Positions 9,302 through 19,796 of a stretch of 64,000 nt of DNA are shown one piece after another. The first letter of the stretch is position 1. Every line of letters begins with the position of its first letter. Made by a program: the position numbers and the translations under genes. The notes beneath the pieces are model-generated. The model worked only from the letters and a program-made list of their open reading frames with translations, had not been told where the DNA came from and made no database searches. Origin of the DNA: Pseudomonas mandelii (GTDB lineage Bacteria > Pseudomonadota > Gammaproteobacteria > Pseudomonadales > Pseudomonadaceae). Where the stretch lies: positions 16,138 through 80,137 of the forward strand of contig NZ_NMOJ01000050.1 in assembly GCF_002251635.1 (NCBI RefSeq). Reading direction: 5' to 3'.

Positions 9302-10978
9302 TTAGCACTGACGAGCACACTTCCCTAGATACCAGGTGGGTAACGGGTGACGGTGCATCCTAGCTGAAATGGCCACCAGCACCTCCCAAGGTGTGTCGTG
9401 CCATGCGAACTCTTCAGACGAAGGACAGTTTCTTGGCAGGTTTTCAGATGCATCGACCTCCTCCGCTGGTGTCTTTCGAAATCCTGAAAGAGCCCGCGAC
9501 ACGCCGATGGAGTTCAAGCTGACATTAGAGCCCGTCAACGATTGGAGGCCTATTTGTGGAAACCACCTTTCCATGGTCACCCCTTTCAGCAAAGGGACAA
9601 CGTTTGTTGACAGCCTAGTGAGCAAATCCTGATCGTTCAGAATGCCGGCCACAGTTCCCAGCATCGATACCAAAGTGGTGGTTTTGAAGAATCGACTTTT
9701 CTGGGTGTCTTTTCTATTGCGTAGCGCCAGGGCATCTTCGATATCGTCGGTGTCTACAGGCATGGCGAGGTCATTGCGCAATGCTGTTTCGAAGCGATCG
9801 ACGCACTCGCTCACGATGGCTTTTGCGTTGGTAAAATCGCCTTCAGCCAAAAGGGCCGTCAGTGCGATTGAAAGATCAATGGCTTGTCCGTCGTAGACGG
9901 GCAGCAAGCACCCTTTGTGCAGATTGAGGAAGGTGATGAGTTGATTGTGCAGCGCCACGCGGTTTGACTGCTCCGCTCCCACTGCCCGGAGCAACAGCAA
10001 GGCTGTGCCCAGACGTCCAAGCTCATCGCAGACGAGGTCAATGTAAAGAACGTTGTCAGGACGGTACCTCAGCATCTTCCGCCGATTCAGCAGTGACGGC
10101 AGTACCCGATCGTAATAGCGGCTCAGAGCGTTTGAATGGAGTTGCGCCAGTGTTTTAAAGCGCTTGAGGAACTGAACGTCGCACTGTACATCGAGTGCTA
10201 TTGCTGCGCTCCACAGGCGTAATAACAGGTATTCGCCCGAGAGTATGCCTGGCTTCTGGTTGCCTTCGCTTTGCCCCCAAACGAGCAGCACACCCCACCC
10301 CATTGCCGCTGCAGCCGCGCGCTTTAGAAAACGTTGCTTACGAGCTTGCGGGGTTCTTTCTTCAGCATCTTCAGGTGCGTCTATGCAATCTTCGACGAAG
10401 CGAATGAACCTTGAGAAGGAGGCATCCGTGTCTTCCAGTCCGGCCAAGGCAGCCCGTAAATCCGATTTGCCTTTTTCCAGCAACAACGCATCGTCAAATA
10501 GGTGTTGCTCGATGAGAGGACTCAGATGATCCATGCCCCAGAAGTCTAATGAGCAGAGGGCGCAAATCTCCGAAACCTCTTTTGACAGTGATGAGTAATC
10601 AGATTGGGCGTCTTGCTTCAGGATGCCGTTTGAGACCAAAACGATCTTTTTCTTACAGGTGCGCAGGTGTGCCGGCAAGCGATTGCGGATGTACTCGGTT
10701 GCGGCCTGTCGGATAGAGGGATGGATCGCCTGCTGCCCACTGTAGAAGTCATTGCGGTTTACGTTGCCAAACTTGATCACGAATAGAAACGCTTCGGTTT
10801 CTCCACCGGCGTTTACTTGTGTAGATAGAACATCGACACCGCCCTGGTTGACCCCGACCTGAGCACGACTCAGCACTGAGTGCCCCATGGCGAGGAGCAG
10901 GTCTGGAAGAAGCGCATCCAGCTCATCACGTTCGCGCAGCCCTGAGAGGTAATGAGAAAGGACTAACTGAATGCTCAT
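9302..10978 (-). CDS. Nuclease-like hypothetical protein (degenerate Mrr-type core)
   Basis: 558 residues from the ATG at 10978, which overlaps the stop of the upstream gene as ATGA, so the two are translationally coupled. The N-terminal 80 residues resemble the restriction-endonuclease fold: LLLAMGHSVLSRAQVG, then GGVDV (D49) and FLFVIKFG (K69). In the usual core the residue two before the lysine is Glu or Gln; here it is Val67, so catalysis is uncertain. The remainder is mostly helical with alanine-rich segments and no recognised domain. Probably works with the protein from 10975. Confidence 0.65.
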   Translation of the reverse strand: MSIQLVLSHYLSGLRERDELDALLPDLLLAMGHSVLSRAQVGVNQGGVDVLSTQVNAGGETEAFLFVIKFGNVNRNDFYSGQQAIHPSIRQAATEYIRNRLPAHLRTCKKKIVLVSNGILKQDAQSDYSSLSKEVSEICALCSLDFWGMDHLSPLIEQHLFDDALLLEKGKSDLRAALAGLEDTDASFSRFIRFVEDCIDAPEDAEERTPQARKQRFLKRAAAAAMGWGVLLVWGQSEGNQKPGILSGEYLLLRLWSAAIALDVQCDVQFLKRFKTLAQLHSNALSRYYDRVLPSLLNRRKMLRYRPDNVLYIDLVCDELGRLGTALLLLRAVGAEQSNRVALHNQLITFLNLHKGCLLPVYDGQAIDLSIALTALLAEGDFTNAKAIVSECVDRFETALRNDLAMPVDTDDIEDALALRNRKDTQKSRFFKTTTLVSMLGTVAGILNDQDLLTRLSTNVVPLLKGVTMERWFPQIGLQSLTGSNVSLNSIGVSRALSGFRKTPAEEVDASENLPRNCPSSEEFAWHDTPWEVLVAISARMHRHPLPTWYLGKCARQC

Positions 10979-11874
10979 TCGTCTGATGCTCTCCACAGAT
11001 TCATCATAATTTGTGCATACCGGATCGGGTCAGTGATCCAGGTTTGAGGCAGCTCAATACTCATTTCTTCAGTGAACATCGGGATGATTGCATCATTGGG
11101 CTCGCTATGGGTCACGTACTCCATCGCCACGCTATTGGAGTATTTGAAATGCTGGGCCGTTGTGATCAGACCAAACAAAGAGTGCTCATGCACTTGCTCC
11201 ATCACTGATCGATTTTCGTCACGTCGCAAATATCCGAGGCTGCGTCGCATATCCGGTGACATCCGAAGTTCAACCAAATCGGGAAGTGCATCCAGCTCTG
11301 CGGTTTCAGTGACCAGCCGCCCCAACGCTGCCTGAGCGACTTCTGAATGAGCAAATGGTGAGTGCTCTACTTCCAGCAGGCGTTTGCACGTGTGAGGATA
11401 TTCCGCAACCAGGAAATCAATAACCTGGGTGGTCATGCATCGGACCTGAGGACTGAAAGGTCGCGCTTCATCAAGACTCAGGACCCAACCAAGAATGACT
11501 GAGACAGGCGCGGTCAACACACACATCCGTGGTGCAACTGCGATGGCAGATGACTCAGGCGCATCCGTCAAATCAAATTTGAGCAACTGATGGCATTGCA
11601 GATGGCGAACGCTGACGTGATGCATTAAGGCATTGCTGATGCTGCGATGTGCTTGCTTGCCTAACCACACGCAGGCAGCCAACGTGAACAGATCTGAGTT
11701 TGCGATTTGTTGCAGACAATCGTCTGCCTCTGCTAACAGCCTCTCTCGGTCAACTCCACCCTTCTCTGTCTCGCACCAAAGGGCATAAAACTCATTCAGT
11801 AGCGCCTCTCCATTCCCCTGTCGAGATTCGTTGTATAGCCGCAGATAAAGGTCATTGAACCGCATCATATCCAT
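10975..11874 (-). CDS. Hypothetical protein, first gene of a coupled pair
   Basis: 299 residues, soluble, mainly alpha-helical, no motif I recognise. AGGAG lies about ten bases before the first ATG at 11874; a second in-frame ATG at 11865 is possible. The stop codon overlaps the start of the next gene by four bases (ATGA), which indicates obligate co-expression with the nuclease-like partner. The helical make-up is compatible with a scaffold or sensor subunit, which is inference only. Confidence 0.6.
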   Translation of the reverse strand: MDMMRFNDLYLRLYNESRQGNGEALLNEFYALWCETEKGGVDRERLLAEADDCLQQIANSDLFTLAACVWLGKQAHRSISNALMHHVSVRHLQCHQLLKFDLTDAPESSAIAVAPRMCVLTAPVSVILGWVLSLDEARPFSPQVRCMTTQVIDFLVAEYPHTCKRLLEVEHSPFAHSEVAQAALGRLVTETAELDALPDLVELRMSPDMRRSLGYLRRDENRSVMEQVHEHSLFGLITTAQHFKYSNSVAMEYVTHSEPNDAIIPMFTEEMSIELPQTWITDPIRYAQIMMNLWRASDE

Positions 11875-12130
11875 CTACCATGAACTCCTGAGGCAAAGGT
11901 GATCGCTTGGTGCTGGTGAAAACCAGGTTGTCCAGGCCTGAATCGATTGGCTGCCTTCGTTGCGGGCCCTCACAGGTTGTTCACCCAGGCAGGTGAGCAT
12001 TACGTAATGGCTCTGTGCTACATTTTGCGCCACAAACTACATTGGATTGCCGAATTAAGCCAAGAAGCCACTGCGGCGCCAGGCCATTCATCAGCCAAGG
12101 AAGCAGCACCACTCACGACGGATCGCACTG

Positions 12131-12586
12131 ATGTCTTTGCTCATACCTATCCTACTTGCACTTCTGACCAAGCGTTTCCTTCATAGCCGGCTTTGCCAAG
12201 GTCAATATAGCTTTTCGACTACTTATTTCGGCTGGGGCGTTGCGGGAACCATCGCGCTTTCAATTGGTGTTTTTTGGCTACTGGGGCCAATTTTCTTTGA
12301 GCAGGATCATGGTAGAGGTGACCGAGCACTGTCGGTTACCTTTCGTATCTGGAGCCTAATCACCACCTTCTATATGGCAGGGATTGCTTTAGGGCTTAAT
12401 CAAATCCGTAAAACGGTCACTTCTTCCCTGCTCAAGTTCTACATCATTTTGCTGATTGTCAGCACAGCACTGCTGTTCTTGGTCAGCCTGGCGACAGCAC
12501 CGGTTTACTGGATTATTTACGCAGTGGGTGCGTTCGTGATGTACAAAATCGATGCAGCACAAAAGGCGACGGCACCCACGCGATAA
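12131..12586 (+). CDS. Small inner-membrane protein, four predicted transmembrane helices
   Basis: 151 residues with hydrophobic segments near residues 1-12, 33-53, 73-90 and 98-135, the last long enough for two helices. No catalytic or transport signature. It lies between the coupled pair and the giant protein at 12783 and has its own intergenic spaces. Family not recognised. Confidence 0.55.
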   Translation: MSLLIPILLALLTKRFLHSRLCQGQYSFSTTYFGWGVAGTIALSIGVFWLLGPIFFEQDHGRGDRALSVTFRIWSLITTFYMAGIALGLNQIRKTVTSSLLKFYIILLIVSTALLFLVSLATAPVYWIIYAVGAFVMYKIDAAQKATAPTR

Positions 12587-12782
12587 ATCCGTGCGGAATT
12601 TACGCGCAAAACGGACACAAAAAGCAGCCCTTTTCGAGCATTTGAGGCTCACCGCCCAAGAAAGACGCTTCAGGTTTTCGGCAGTTTTCGCATGCCCCGC
12701 ACATAGAAAAAAAGCGCATGGCTACGCACGGCACGTGGCGCCCCGCTAAAATGCAGCTGTATTTCAGGATTGCGAACCAAGT

Positions 12783-15700
12783 ATGGCAAAGGCTCCAAGG
12801 AAAAAGTCCGCAAAGGTGTCTCCAACCAACGAAGACCCGCCTGCAAAACGTGGACGGAAAAATGTAGCAAGCCCTGTCTCCACGGGCGATCGCGGCGGTT
12901 CATTCGAGCGCCGCGTTCAAGCTGTCCGCCTTCTCGCCATGTGTCTGGGATTGCAGTGCCCAGGTGCTCGTGATGAATTCGTTATCACCCGTTTGCTGTT
13001 CCAGGGCCGAGTTTTTGATCACGACACGGACGATTTGATCATTTTCCTCCGACATCCCCTCACCGGGCAGACTGCGAAGCAATGTTTGCAGATGAAGCGG
13101 TCCCTGAAGCCCACTGATAATAAAATCTTCAATGAGGCGGTCGGGCTCGCTTGGTTAGATTTCTCCAAGGCTAGTTTTCAACGCAACCTGGACGAACTCC
13201 TCATCGTCTATTACGCCGCCAGCATTTCCTCAATGCAGGGAGCCGTAGAGGTCGTACGTTATGCGATGGTTTCCAGCTCCGCTGACGATTGGCACGTGCG
13301 CGTTCACGCAGAAAAGTTTAGTAACGAGAGCAACCGCAAAGCCTACGCAGCGATCAAACACGCGGTGGAGCTCCAAAAAGGTGCAGAGGTGGATAAAGAG
13401 GACCTCTACCCCTTTGTGCTTCATCTTAAGTTCATGTCACATGACCTAGACTCTGACCGTACCATTGAGGTCGACAATCAGAAACAGCTCATTGGCCAGC
13501 GAATTTTTTCCCGTCAGAGCAACGATGTGTGGGCCTTGCTTCAGACCGTATGCGCTGAGCTGAACAGCTCGGCTGGGCAAATTTGTGAGGACACTGCAGA
13601 GCGTCATTTGGGCTCGCTAGCCCTGGAGTTTCAACTCACTCGTTCAATCTTCAATGGCTTCCATGCCGGTCAAGGTGGGGGGCTGGATGGCACAACGGGC
13701 ACGCTGACCTCCGCCCTCCCTTTAAGTCTTGAGATCCAGGGCCAAATTGCAGAGCTTTTGAAGCCAAAGCGAAGCAACAGTGCAGGCGTCCAAGGCGTTC
13801 TTATCGCGGATGACCTCCCCTCAGGTAGCGCTGCTTCTGCAAACTCATTCATATCACGACAACTCGATCAGATCACCGACGGGCAACGTGAGCATCGATA
13901 TGAGGACAGCCTGAGACAACTGGAGCTTCTTCAACGCGATTTGGATGACTTCGATGACCATCAGAAGGCCAGATGGTATCTGCTCCGCGGCCTTTCGCTC
14001 TGGCATCTGGGGAACGATGAGGCAGCTGCAAAAGATTTCGATAGTGCTGCTAGCCTTTGTGATTCGGATGACCGAATCGCTGCGGCCGCGGTGCGCGCTC
14101 GATTGCTTCGAGATGAATACCAGGCAGCACTGGAAATTGGCTGCGCGATGCTGGAAAGGTTTCCTGAGTCCTTTACCGTTTGGGCTGTGACAACCAATGC
14201 TCGGCTGCTCGCTGGCGAGCGATTAGATGAAAATGATATTCCGAGCAATTTTGCAGACAAGGCTGCGGCCTGGCAACTGATAGCCTCGTCGCTCGCTGGG
14301 ATGGGCGACGATGATGGCGCTGTACGTTCGATGCGCATAGCACTGGATAAGCCAGACTCTTCGATCTTCATCTTTGAGTCTTACCTTCGCTACGCTATTC
14401 GCCTCGCGACGCTGGATGAAGTTCGAGTGAACTGCCGATCACTATTGCCCGGTCATGCTGAGGTCTTATCGGACGCGATGTCTCGCTTCGATGACCGCGA
14501 CAATACGATCTGGTCTTCTCAAAGCCCCAAAGTAGTCAGCGATGTCATCGCTCACCTGGCCTATGGAATGATACTGCTTCAGCGCCCCTCAGAAGCTATC
14601 GAGCTAATCCAGCAAGCAAAAATAAAGGGCGTTCGTGTCACGGACGTCATGACCCGGGTTGAAGTCGAGGCTATGTGCGATCTCGATTGCTGGAAAGAAG
14701 TGATTGACCGCTTCGAGGATGCGATCGACACGTTGCCCGATGAGTCCCTACTTCGGTTCGGCCAGGCGTGCATCGCACAATCCCGTCCAGATCTCCTGCA
14801 ACTGGCTCGCGATGAGGTGGCGCGGCGTACAGAGTCCGACATTGCACCTCGTATTGCGATCATGCTTCGGCACATTCACTGGGACATGTTGTTGCTGCGG
14901 GACGATACAAAGGCCGTTCGCACTGAGCTGGAGGAGGCTGGCATCACGCCGCTCAGTAATTCTGTCATCGATTTGTGCTTTGCGAGCCGAGCGTATGACG
15001 ACGAGGCGCTGCAAAATCGTTATGTAGATCGCGTAGCGGAGCTTGCCCCTAAAAGTACTGAGCCGCAGGAGCTTGCAATGGGAGCGCGAGCGTTGCTTCG
15101 TGCTCACCGCTATGAAGATGCGATTGGTCTGTTTGAAAAGCTGCTGCCAGCGGATTCGTTTACACCGCTGCATGTTGATTTGCTTCACTGTTACACCCTG
15201 ACAGGTCGACAGGCGAAAGCCCTTAACCTCCTCGAATCGATGCCTGCAACTTGGCGCGATTCGCCCGAAGCTCGAGAGCAGGCGCTGTTCCTCTTCAATA
15301 GTGTGGGCGACTGGGCGCGCATGCGGGCGGTCGTAGAACAGTCAGTCTGCGAGAACCGTAAAAATGCGAACGCCTGGCTCACGCTGATTCGTGTTGCAGC
15401 GTGCGAAGGCGTACTCGATTTGGATACGCTCGTCTCGGACATGCCCCGCCATATGGAGGGAACCCCTAAAGACCTGTTGTTATTGGCCAGTATCGAAATG
15501 CGTCACGGTCAAGTTGAGAAAGGCTTGAACCGGATCGCCCACGCTGTGCGAAACAATCTCGGCGACGTTGAGCTGGCTGCAACTCATATACAGGTGATGT
15601 TGACCTTGTCGCAAGAAGCGACGGAGGTCATGGAAAAGGTACACCAGGCTCTGGATGTAGTAGAGCCAGGGACATCCATCGCGCTAGCCGACGAAAGAGG

Positions 15701-17366
15701 CAGTCTTCAACATGTCAGCATCGATTTTGCGGGCGCGACGTCCCCATCCTCGGGTGCTGAGTTCATCGCGCCTGATTCGGAGTTCGCGACGAGGTTGATC
15801 GGTCTGCGTGTGTCAGAAACGGTATCCTTCGACAATCTGATAGGCACTCAGGTGTTGGAGCTTAAGCACATAATGTCCCTTCATCAGCGTCTGCTGGAAC
15901 TGTCGCATAAGCTTGTCAGAGACTCAGTTGTACCGAGCAAGTCCCTCGTTGCAATGACGATCCCAACAGATGCCAATGGCGAGATGGATTTTTCGATCTT
16001 CCTGCAGCAACTCGATCGACATCAATCTCAGGTCGCCGAATCACTTGAGCTTTATGAGCAGCATCCACTCACGCTTAATTTGATCGCCGACCGATTGGGG
16101 CGAGATGTCATTGATCTTGTTCGCTGCTGGCCCTTGGACGGCCCCTACCTAGAAGTCTCCATTGGAGTGGGCACAGCTCATGACACCCTCCCATGTCCAC
16201 TCCAAGCATCGAGCTGGGTTGTTGATCTCGCCATGCTTACCGAGCTCGCGATGTTCGGCCTTTTGGATGTGCTGAGTCATCTGCCCAAGGTATACGTCAG
16301 CACCGCCACACGACGGGCGCTCGACATGAAGATGGAGTCCTCGGGTGCACTGCGCAAAAGTGGCACGTTGTTCACGCACGAGGGACAGCTGGGATTCCAT
16401 GAAGAAACCGAGGTAGCACGCGTTCGCGACCAGGCCTTCCTCAGCAGTATCGACATCGCAATTGCGAGTTTTTGCACTGTTGTACCTGCCTACGGCCCAC
16501 TTCAACCCGCGCCTGAGCTACAGCGACTCCGTGACATACTTTCTACGGAAGAGCATGCGTCTCTCATGCTTTGTAAGGAATATGAGGCTGGCCTGCTGAC
16601 TCTGGATGCCCGTCTACGTCAACTCGCCATCATCCTGAATGTGCATTCTGCCTCGCCCCAGATGCTACTCAAAGGCATGGCTGACGCTGGTGTCCTTAGA
16701 TATGTCGAATATTCATGCGCACTGATCAAAATGATCATCGCACGCCGCGGCTTCATCTCAGTAAGCATCCCTGATCTTATTGGGATGATGGACCAAGGCC
16801 TGGTTTTTGCGAACGCAGGTATCAAAAGCCTGCGGGCATACCTCGCGGCACCAACCGTGGAATTCGGATCGGCCAGCTTCACTACCATCGGCTTTATTTG
16901 TCAGATGTATGAGTCCGGCAGGTGCACCTTTGCCATGCTGTTGGAGTTGATTGTGCATCTGCTTGAACCTTTATTTCGGCATCCACATTGCCCCGATGAT
17001 TTTCTCAACCGAAGCCTCAAAGGGTTCTCGCCGTTGCGCGAGTACGGGTTCACAGCTACACACTTCGAGCTCATCAAGCGTTTGCTGATCAGGGCAAAAG
17101 ACGACTCGCAGCATCCGGAGCAGACAAGAACGCTGAATGCCCAAGTTGTTTATCTGCGGATAGCGCCGCTTTACAGCGTTGAAGACGAGGAAGCGTTGCT
17201 GGCCCGTACCGTGCCCCCTGAGCCCCCTATGGATGAGTCGATAACTCCCGAGCAAGGTGCTCAACAGGCAGGCACGCAGGCTGTGGATATCGTCCGGGGG
17301 CAAACCACGGGCAATACGCTAAGTGAAGCGGAAGCGCGAGTTAAGACAGGTGATACAGACGAATAA
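12783..17366 (+). CDS. Giant multidomain protein: nuclease-like domain, TPR-like repeats, PIN-like domain
   Basis: 1527 residues. The first 30 residues are basic and low-complexity. Residues about 38-110 look like a Cap4/Mrr-type nuclease: GGSFERRVQAVRLL, DDLIIFLRHP (D83, D84) and AKQCLQMKRSL (QxK at 103-105). Residues about 370-960 are helical repeats of TPR type (for example RWYLLRGLSLWHLGNDEAA, ALDKPDSSIFIFESYLRYA). Around 1135-1300 the sequence resembles a PIN ribonuclease domain: WVVDLAMLTELAMFGLLDVL followed by a late LLTLDARLRQLAI. The C-terminal 40 residues are again low-complexity. Nuclease plus repeat sensor plus second nuclease is an arrangement seen in anti-phage effectors. Domain edges are judged by eye. 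Confidence 0.7.
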   Translation: MAKAPRKKSAKVSPTNEDPPAKRGRKNVASPVSTGDRGGSFERRVQAVRLLAMCLGLQCPGARDEFVITRLLFQGRVFDHDTDDLIIFLRHPLTGQTAKQCLQMKRSLKPTDNKIFNEAVGLAWLDFSKASFQRNLDELLIVYYAASISSMQGAVEVVRYAMVSSSADDWHVRVHAEKFSNESNRKAYAAIKHAVELQKGAEVDKEDLYPFVLHLKFMSHDLDSDRTIEVDNQKQLIGQRIFSRQSNDVWALLQTVCAELNSSAGQICEDTAERHLGSLALEFQLTRSIFNGFHAGQGGGLDGTTGTLTSALPLSLEIQGQIAELLKPKRSNSAGVQGVLIADDLPSGSAASANSFISRQLDQITDGQREHRYEDSLRQLELLQRDLDDFDDHQKARWYLLRGLSLWHLGNDEAAAKDFDSAASLCDSDDRIAAAAVRARLLRDEYQAALEIGCAMLERFPESFTVWAVTTNARLLAGERLDENDIPSNFADKAAAWQLIASSLAGMGDDDGAVRSMRIALDKPDSSIFIFESYLRYAIRLATLDEVRVNCRSLLPGHAEVLSDAMSRFDDRDNTIWSSQSPKVVSDVIAHLAYGMILLQRPSEAIELIQQAKIKGVRVTDVMTRVEVEAMCDLDCWKEVIDRFEDAIDTLPDESLLRFGQACIAQSRPDLLQLARDEVARRTESDIAPRIAIMLRHIHWDMLLLRDDTKAVRTELEEAGITPLSNSVIDLCFASRAYDDEALQNRYVDRVAELAPKSTEPQELAMGARALLRAHRYEDAIGLFEKLLPADSFTPLHVDLLHCYTLTGRQAKALNLLESMPATWRDSPEAREQALFLFNSVGDWARMRAVVEQSVCENRKNANAWLTLIRVAACEGVLDLDTLVSDMPRHMEGTPKDLLLLASIEMRHGQVEKGLNRIAHAVRNNLGDVELAATHIQVMLTLSQEATEVMEKVHQALDVVEPGTSIALADERGSLQHVSIDFAGATSPSSGAEFIAPDSEFATRLIGLRVSETVSFDNLIGTQVLELKHIMSLHQRLLELSHKLVRDSVVPSKSLVAMTIPTDANGEMDFSIFLQQLDRHQSQVAESLELYEQHPLTLNLIADRLGRDVIDLVRCWPLDGPYLEVSIGVGTAHDTLPCPLQASSWVVDLAMLTELAMFGLLDVLSHLPKVYVSTATRRALDMKMESSGALRKSGTLFTHEGQLGFHEETEVARVRDQAFLSSIDIAIASFCTVVPAYGPLQPAPELQRLRDILSTEEHASLMLCKEYEAGLLTLDARLRQLAIILNVHSASPQMLLKGMADAGVLRYVEYSCALIKMIIARRGFISVSIPDLIGMMDQGLVFANAGIKSLRAYLAAPTVEFGSASFTTIGFICQMYESGRCTFAMLLELIVHLLEPLFRHPHCPDDFLNRSLKGFSPLREYGFTATHFELIKRLLIRAKDDSQHPEQTRTLNAQVVYLRIAPLYSVEDEEALLARTVPPEPPMDESITPEQGAQQAGTQAVDIVRGQTTGNTLSEAEARVKTGDTDE

Positions 17367-17772
17367 GCATGGCCACGGATTTGGATAACTTTCGGTGTTC
17401 TCCCCCCTGAACAGCTACAAAACTGGACGGCTGCAGTGGTTGAGCCTGTGTTGGGGTGGTTCCCCTCTCAGGTGATCCTGATTACGAATTCGACTCACAT
17501 AACAATATTGTTCGAATTCCTGAACCTCCTCCCCCTCGCCGGCAAACAGCACATATGAAATACGATTCTAGGTTCCAGACGAACAACTGAGCACTTCCGA
17601 ATAGCACATTTTTGGAAGATGTCTGGGCAGTTCGGCCAACATAATTGTTCGCTGCTAAAAGCTCATAGCATGGATGCATCGCTCGCTCACGCCTGCGTCT
17701 TCTCGTCAGGGCTTGGCTTTAGCAGCATTAGGAAAGATGCCACGTTGCCTACTAGATGCTAGGGAAGCCCTA
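17367..17772. other. Intergenic region upstream of the Thoeris locus
   Basis: About 400 bp with lower GC than its flanks. It contains the palindrome AACAATATTGTT and two EcoRI-like GAATTC palindromes within 35 bp, and probably the promoter of the TIR gene at 17773. No gene is seen. Confidence 0.45.
17501..17512. promoter_or_regulatory. Palindrome, possible operator
   Basis: AACAATATTGTT is a perfect 12-bp palindrome flanked on both sides by CGAATTC. It lies about 260 bp upstream of the first TIR gene. Symmetry suggests a dimeric regulator site; no regulator gene adjoins it. Confidence 0.3.
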
Positions 17773-18270
17773 ATGCCGATTCGCCAATCAGATTTGCTCA
17801 GCACAAGTTTCAATCGTTCAGCTCAAGGCCAAATCGGCCCACGTTCAGGGCAACCTACCGCTTTCCTGAGCCATAGCCACCAGGATGCTCCGCTCGCCTT
17901 GGGTTTGCAGGAAATGCTCAAGAGACAAGGATGGGACGTCTACATCGACTGGCAGGACCAGGCGATGCCTGCGACACCGGACGGTGAAACGGCTTTCAAC
18001 ATCAAGGTCGCAATTGTCAAAGCGGACTGGTTCCTATTTCTCGCCACACAAAACTCGATGGTGTCCCGTTGGTGCCCTTGGGAAATCGGCTTTGCTGATG
18101 GTAAGAAAGCCCATGACCGCATCGCGATTATCCCCACCTCAGACAGCCGGGGCCAGTTTTACGGCAACGAGTATCTGAGCCTTTACAACAAGATTGACGT
18201 GCCCAGTAACGGTCTTGGCCTCGCCCTGTTCGACACACGGGGCAATGGTACTTGGGTGCGCAACCTTTAA
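17773..18270 (+). CDS. thsB: TIR-domain protein, probable Thoeris ThsB
   Basis: 165 residues from the ATG at 17773, which has AGGGAAG five bases upstream; longer in-frame starts exist from 17674. TIR signature: TAFLSHSHQDAPLALGLQEML (first strand and helix), WDVYIDW, and SRWCPWEIGFADG with the probable catalytic glutamate in WEIG. In Thoeris, a ThsB TIR protein senses phage and converts NAD+ into a cyclic ADP-ribose-type signal that activates ThsA. It lies 26 bp upstream of thsA on the same strand. It could also be an unrelated TIR effector, but the context favours ThsB. Confidence 0.8.
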   Translation: MPIRQSDLLSTSFNRSAQGQIGPRSGQPTAFLSHSHQDAPLALGLQEMLKRQGWDVYIDWQDQAMPATPDGETAFNIKVAIVKADWFLFLATQNSMVSRWCPWEIGFADGKKAHDRIAIIPTSDSRGQFYGNEYLSLYNKIDVPSNGLGLALFDTRGNGTWVRNL

Positions 18271-18791
18271 CTTCACCTCTACGGTAGTGCAAGAGAATGA
18301 AAAGGGAACATTTACGGCTCATCGACACCCTGTCCAAAGAGCTGGCGGAAGGAAACCTCGCAATTTTCGCAGGCGCAGGCTTCTCGCAGGGTGCAGGTTT
18401 TGTGAATTGGAAGACGCTGTTGAAGCCAATAGCGGAGGAGCTGGATCTTGATATCGACAAGGAGACAGATCTGGTTGCGCTGGCGCAATACCACGCCAAC
18501 GCAAATGGTACTAACCGCTCGAAGCTCGACCAGATGTTGGTGACCGAATTTTCGGCAAAGGTTAAAACGACGGATAATCACAAGATCCTTGCGCGGCTGC
18601 CGATCCAGACTTACTGGACAACGAACTACGACAGGCTGATTGAAACTGCCCTTGACGACAACGAGAAGATTCCTGACGTCAAGTACACCGTCAAGCAGCT
18701 GGCCACGACCAAGCCAAAGCGTGACGCTGTGGTGTACAAGATGCACGGAGACGTTGAGCACGCGTCCGAGGCGATTCTTATCCGTGATGAC

Positions 18792-18798
18792 TACGAAC
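18792..18798. repeat. Target-site duplication, left copy
   Basis: TACGAAC directly precedes the IS21-family element and recurs at 21404-21410. Seven bases is within the range known for IS21 insertions. Confidence 0.9.
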
Positions 18799-18992
18799 TG
18801 TTGGCGCTGATGGAAAATTGACCCACCCTGCCGATTGAAATTTGACCCAGGGCGGATTGCTGATTTTGTTACCAGCAACTGTGGATAAGTCTACCAGCGC
18901 AGCTGCTGTTGCCCCCACTCCTTCGCTAGCCCAGTTCAGTTGTTTAAGACCTGCCACACGCAGCCATGTAGCAGGCCGTCGTCGCCATGAAA

Positions 18993-19796
18993 TCAGAACG
19001 GCTCATCGTCCTCCGGTTCCTGGCCGCCCTTACGCTTTCGCTCCCGTGATTTGATCTTGGCCTGGGCCGCCAAGCTACTGTGTTGCAGGCGATAGGACTC
19101 GTTACCGGTTTCGACGATGTGGCAGTGGTGGGTCAGCCGATCCAGCAGGGCGGTGGTCATCTTGGCGTCGCCGAACACGCTCGACCATTCGGCGAAGCTC
19201 AGGTTGGTGGTGATCACCACGCTGGTGTGTTCGTACAGCTTGGATAGCAGGTGAAACAGCAACGCACCGCCGGCCTGGCTGAAGGGCAGATAACCCAGTT
19301 CGTCGAGGATGACCAGATCCATGCGCAGCAGAGCTTGGGCGATCCGCCCGGCTTTGCCGTCGTGCTTTTCGCGCTCCAGCAGATTGACCAGATCGACCGT
19401 GGAGTAGAAGCGCACGCGCTTGCCGTGCCGGGTGATGCCGGACACGGCCAGCGCAGTGGCCAGGTGGGTTTTACCGGTGCCAGGCCCACCGATCAGCACC
19501 ACGTTCTGCGCGGTGTCGGTAAAGGCCAGACTGGCCAGTTCGCTGATCAAACGAGCGTCTGCGCTGGAGGCGCTGAAGTCGAAGCCGGCCAGGTCGCGGT
19601 GCATCGGCAGCTTGGCCATGTTCATCTGGTGGCTCACCGAGCGCATGGCGCGATCTGTGTGCTCTTGTTCCAGCAGGTGTTCGAGCAGCCACTTGGACGA
19701 GGCTGTGTTCGACTCACCCTGCGCAGTCAACTCCGCCCAGGCCGTGGCCATGCCGTGCAGGCGCAGCTCCTTGAGTTCCGCCATCAAATCACGCAT
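18993..19796 (-). CDS. istB: IstB helper ATPase of the IS21 element
   Basis: 267 residues from the ATG at 19796, which lies inside the 3' end of istA (8-bp overlap). AAA+ ATPase of the DnaC type with Walker [10 protein letters not shown], Walker [15 protein letters not shown] and sensor region [12 protein letters not shown]. IstB polymerises on DNA and directs IstA to the target. The C-terminus is basic (SRERKRKGG). Length and motifs are normal for the family. Confidence 0.95.
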   Translation of the reverse strand: MRDLMAELKELRLHGMATAWAELTAQGESNTASSKWLLEHLLEQEHTDRAMRSVSHQMNMAKLPMHRDLAGFDFSASSADARLISELASLAFTDTAQNVVLIGGPGTGKTHLATALAVSGITRHGKRVRFYSTVDLVNLLEREKHDGKAGRIAQALLRMDLVILDELGYLPFSQAGGALLFHLLSKLYEHTSVVITTNLSFAEWSSVFGDAKMTTALLDRLTHHCHIVETGNESYRLQHSSLAAQAKIKSRERKRKGGQEPEDDEPF

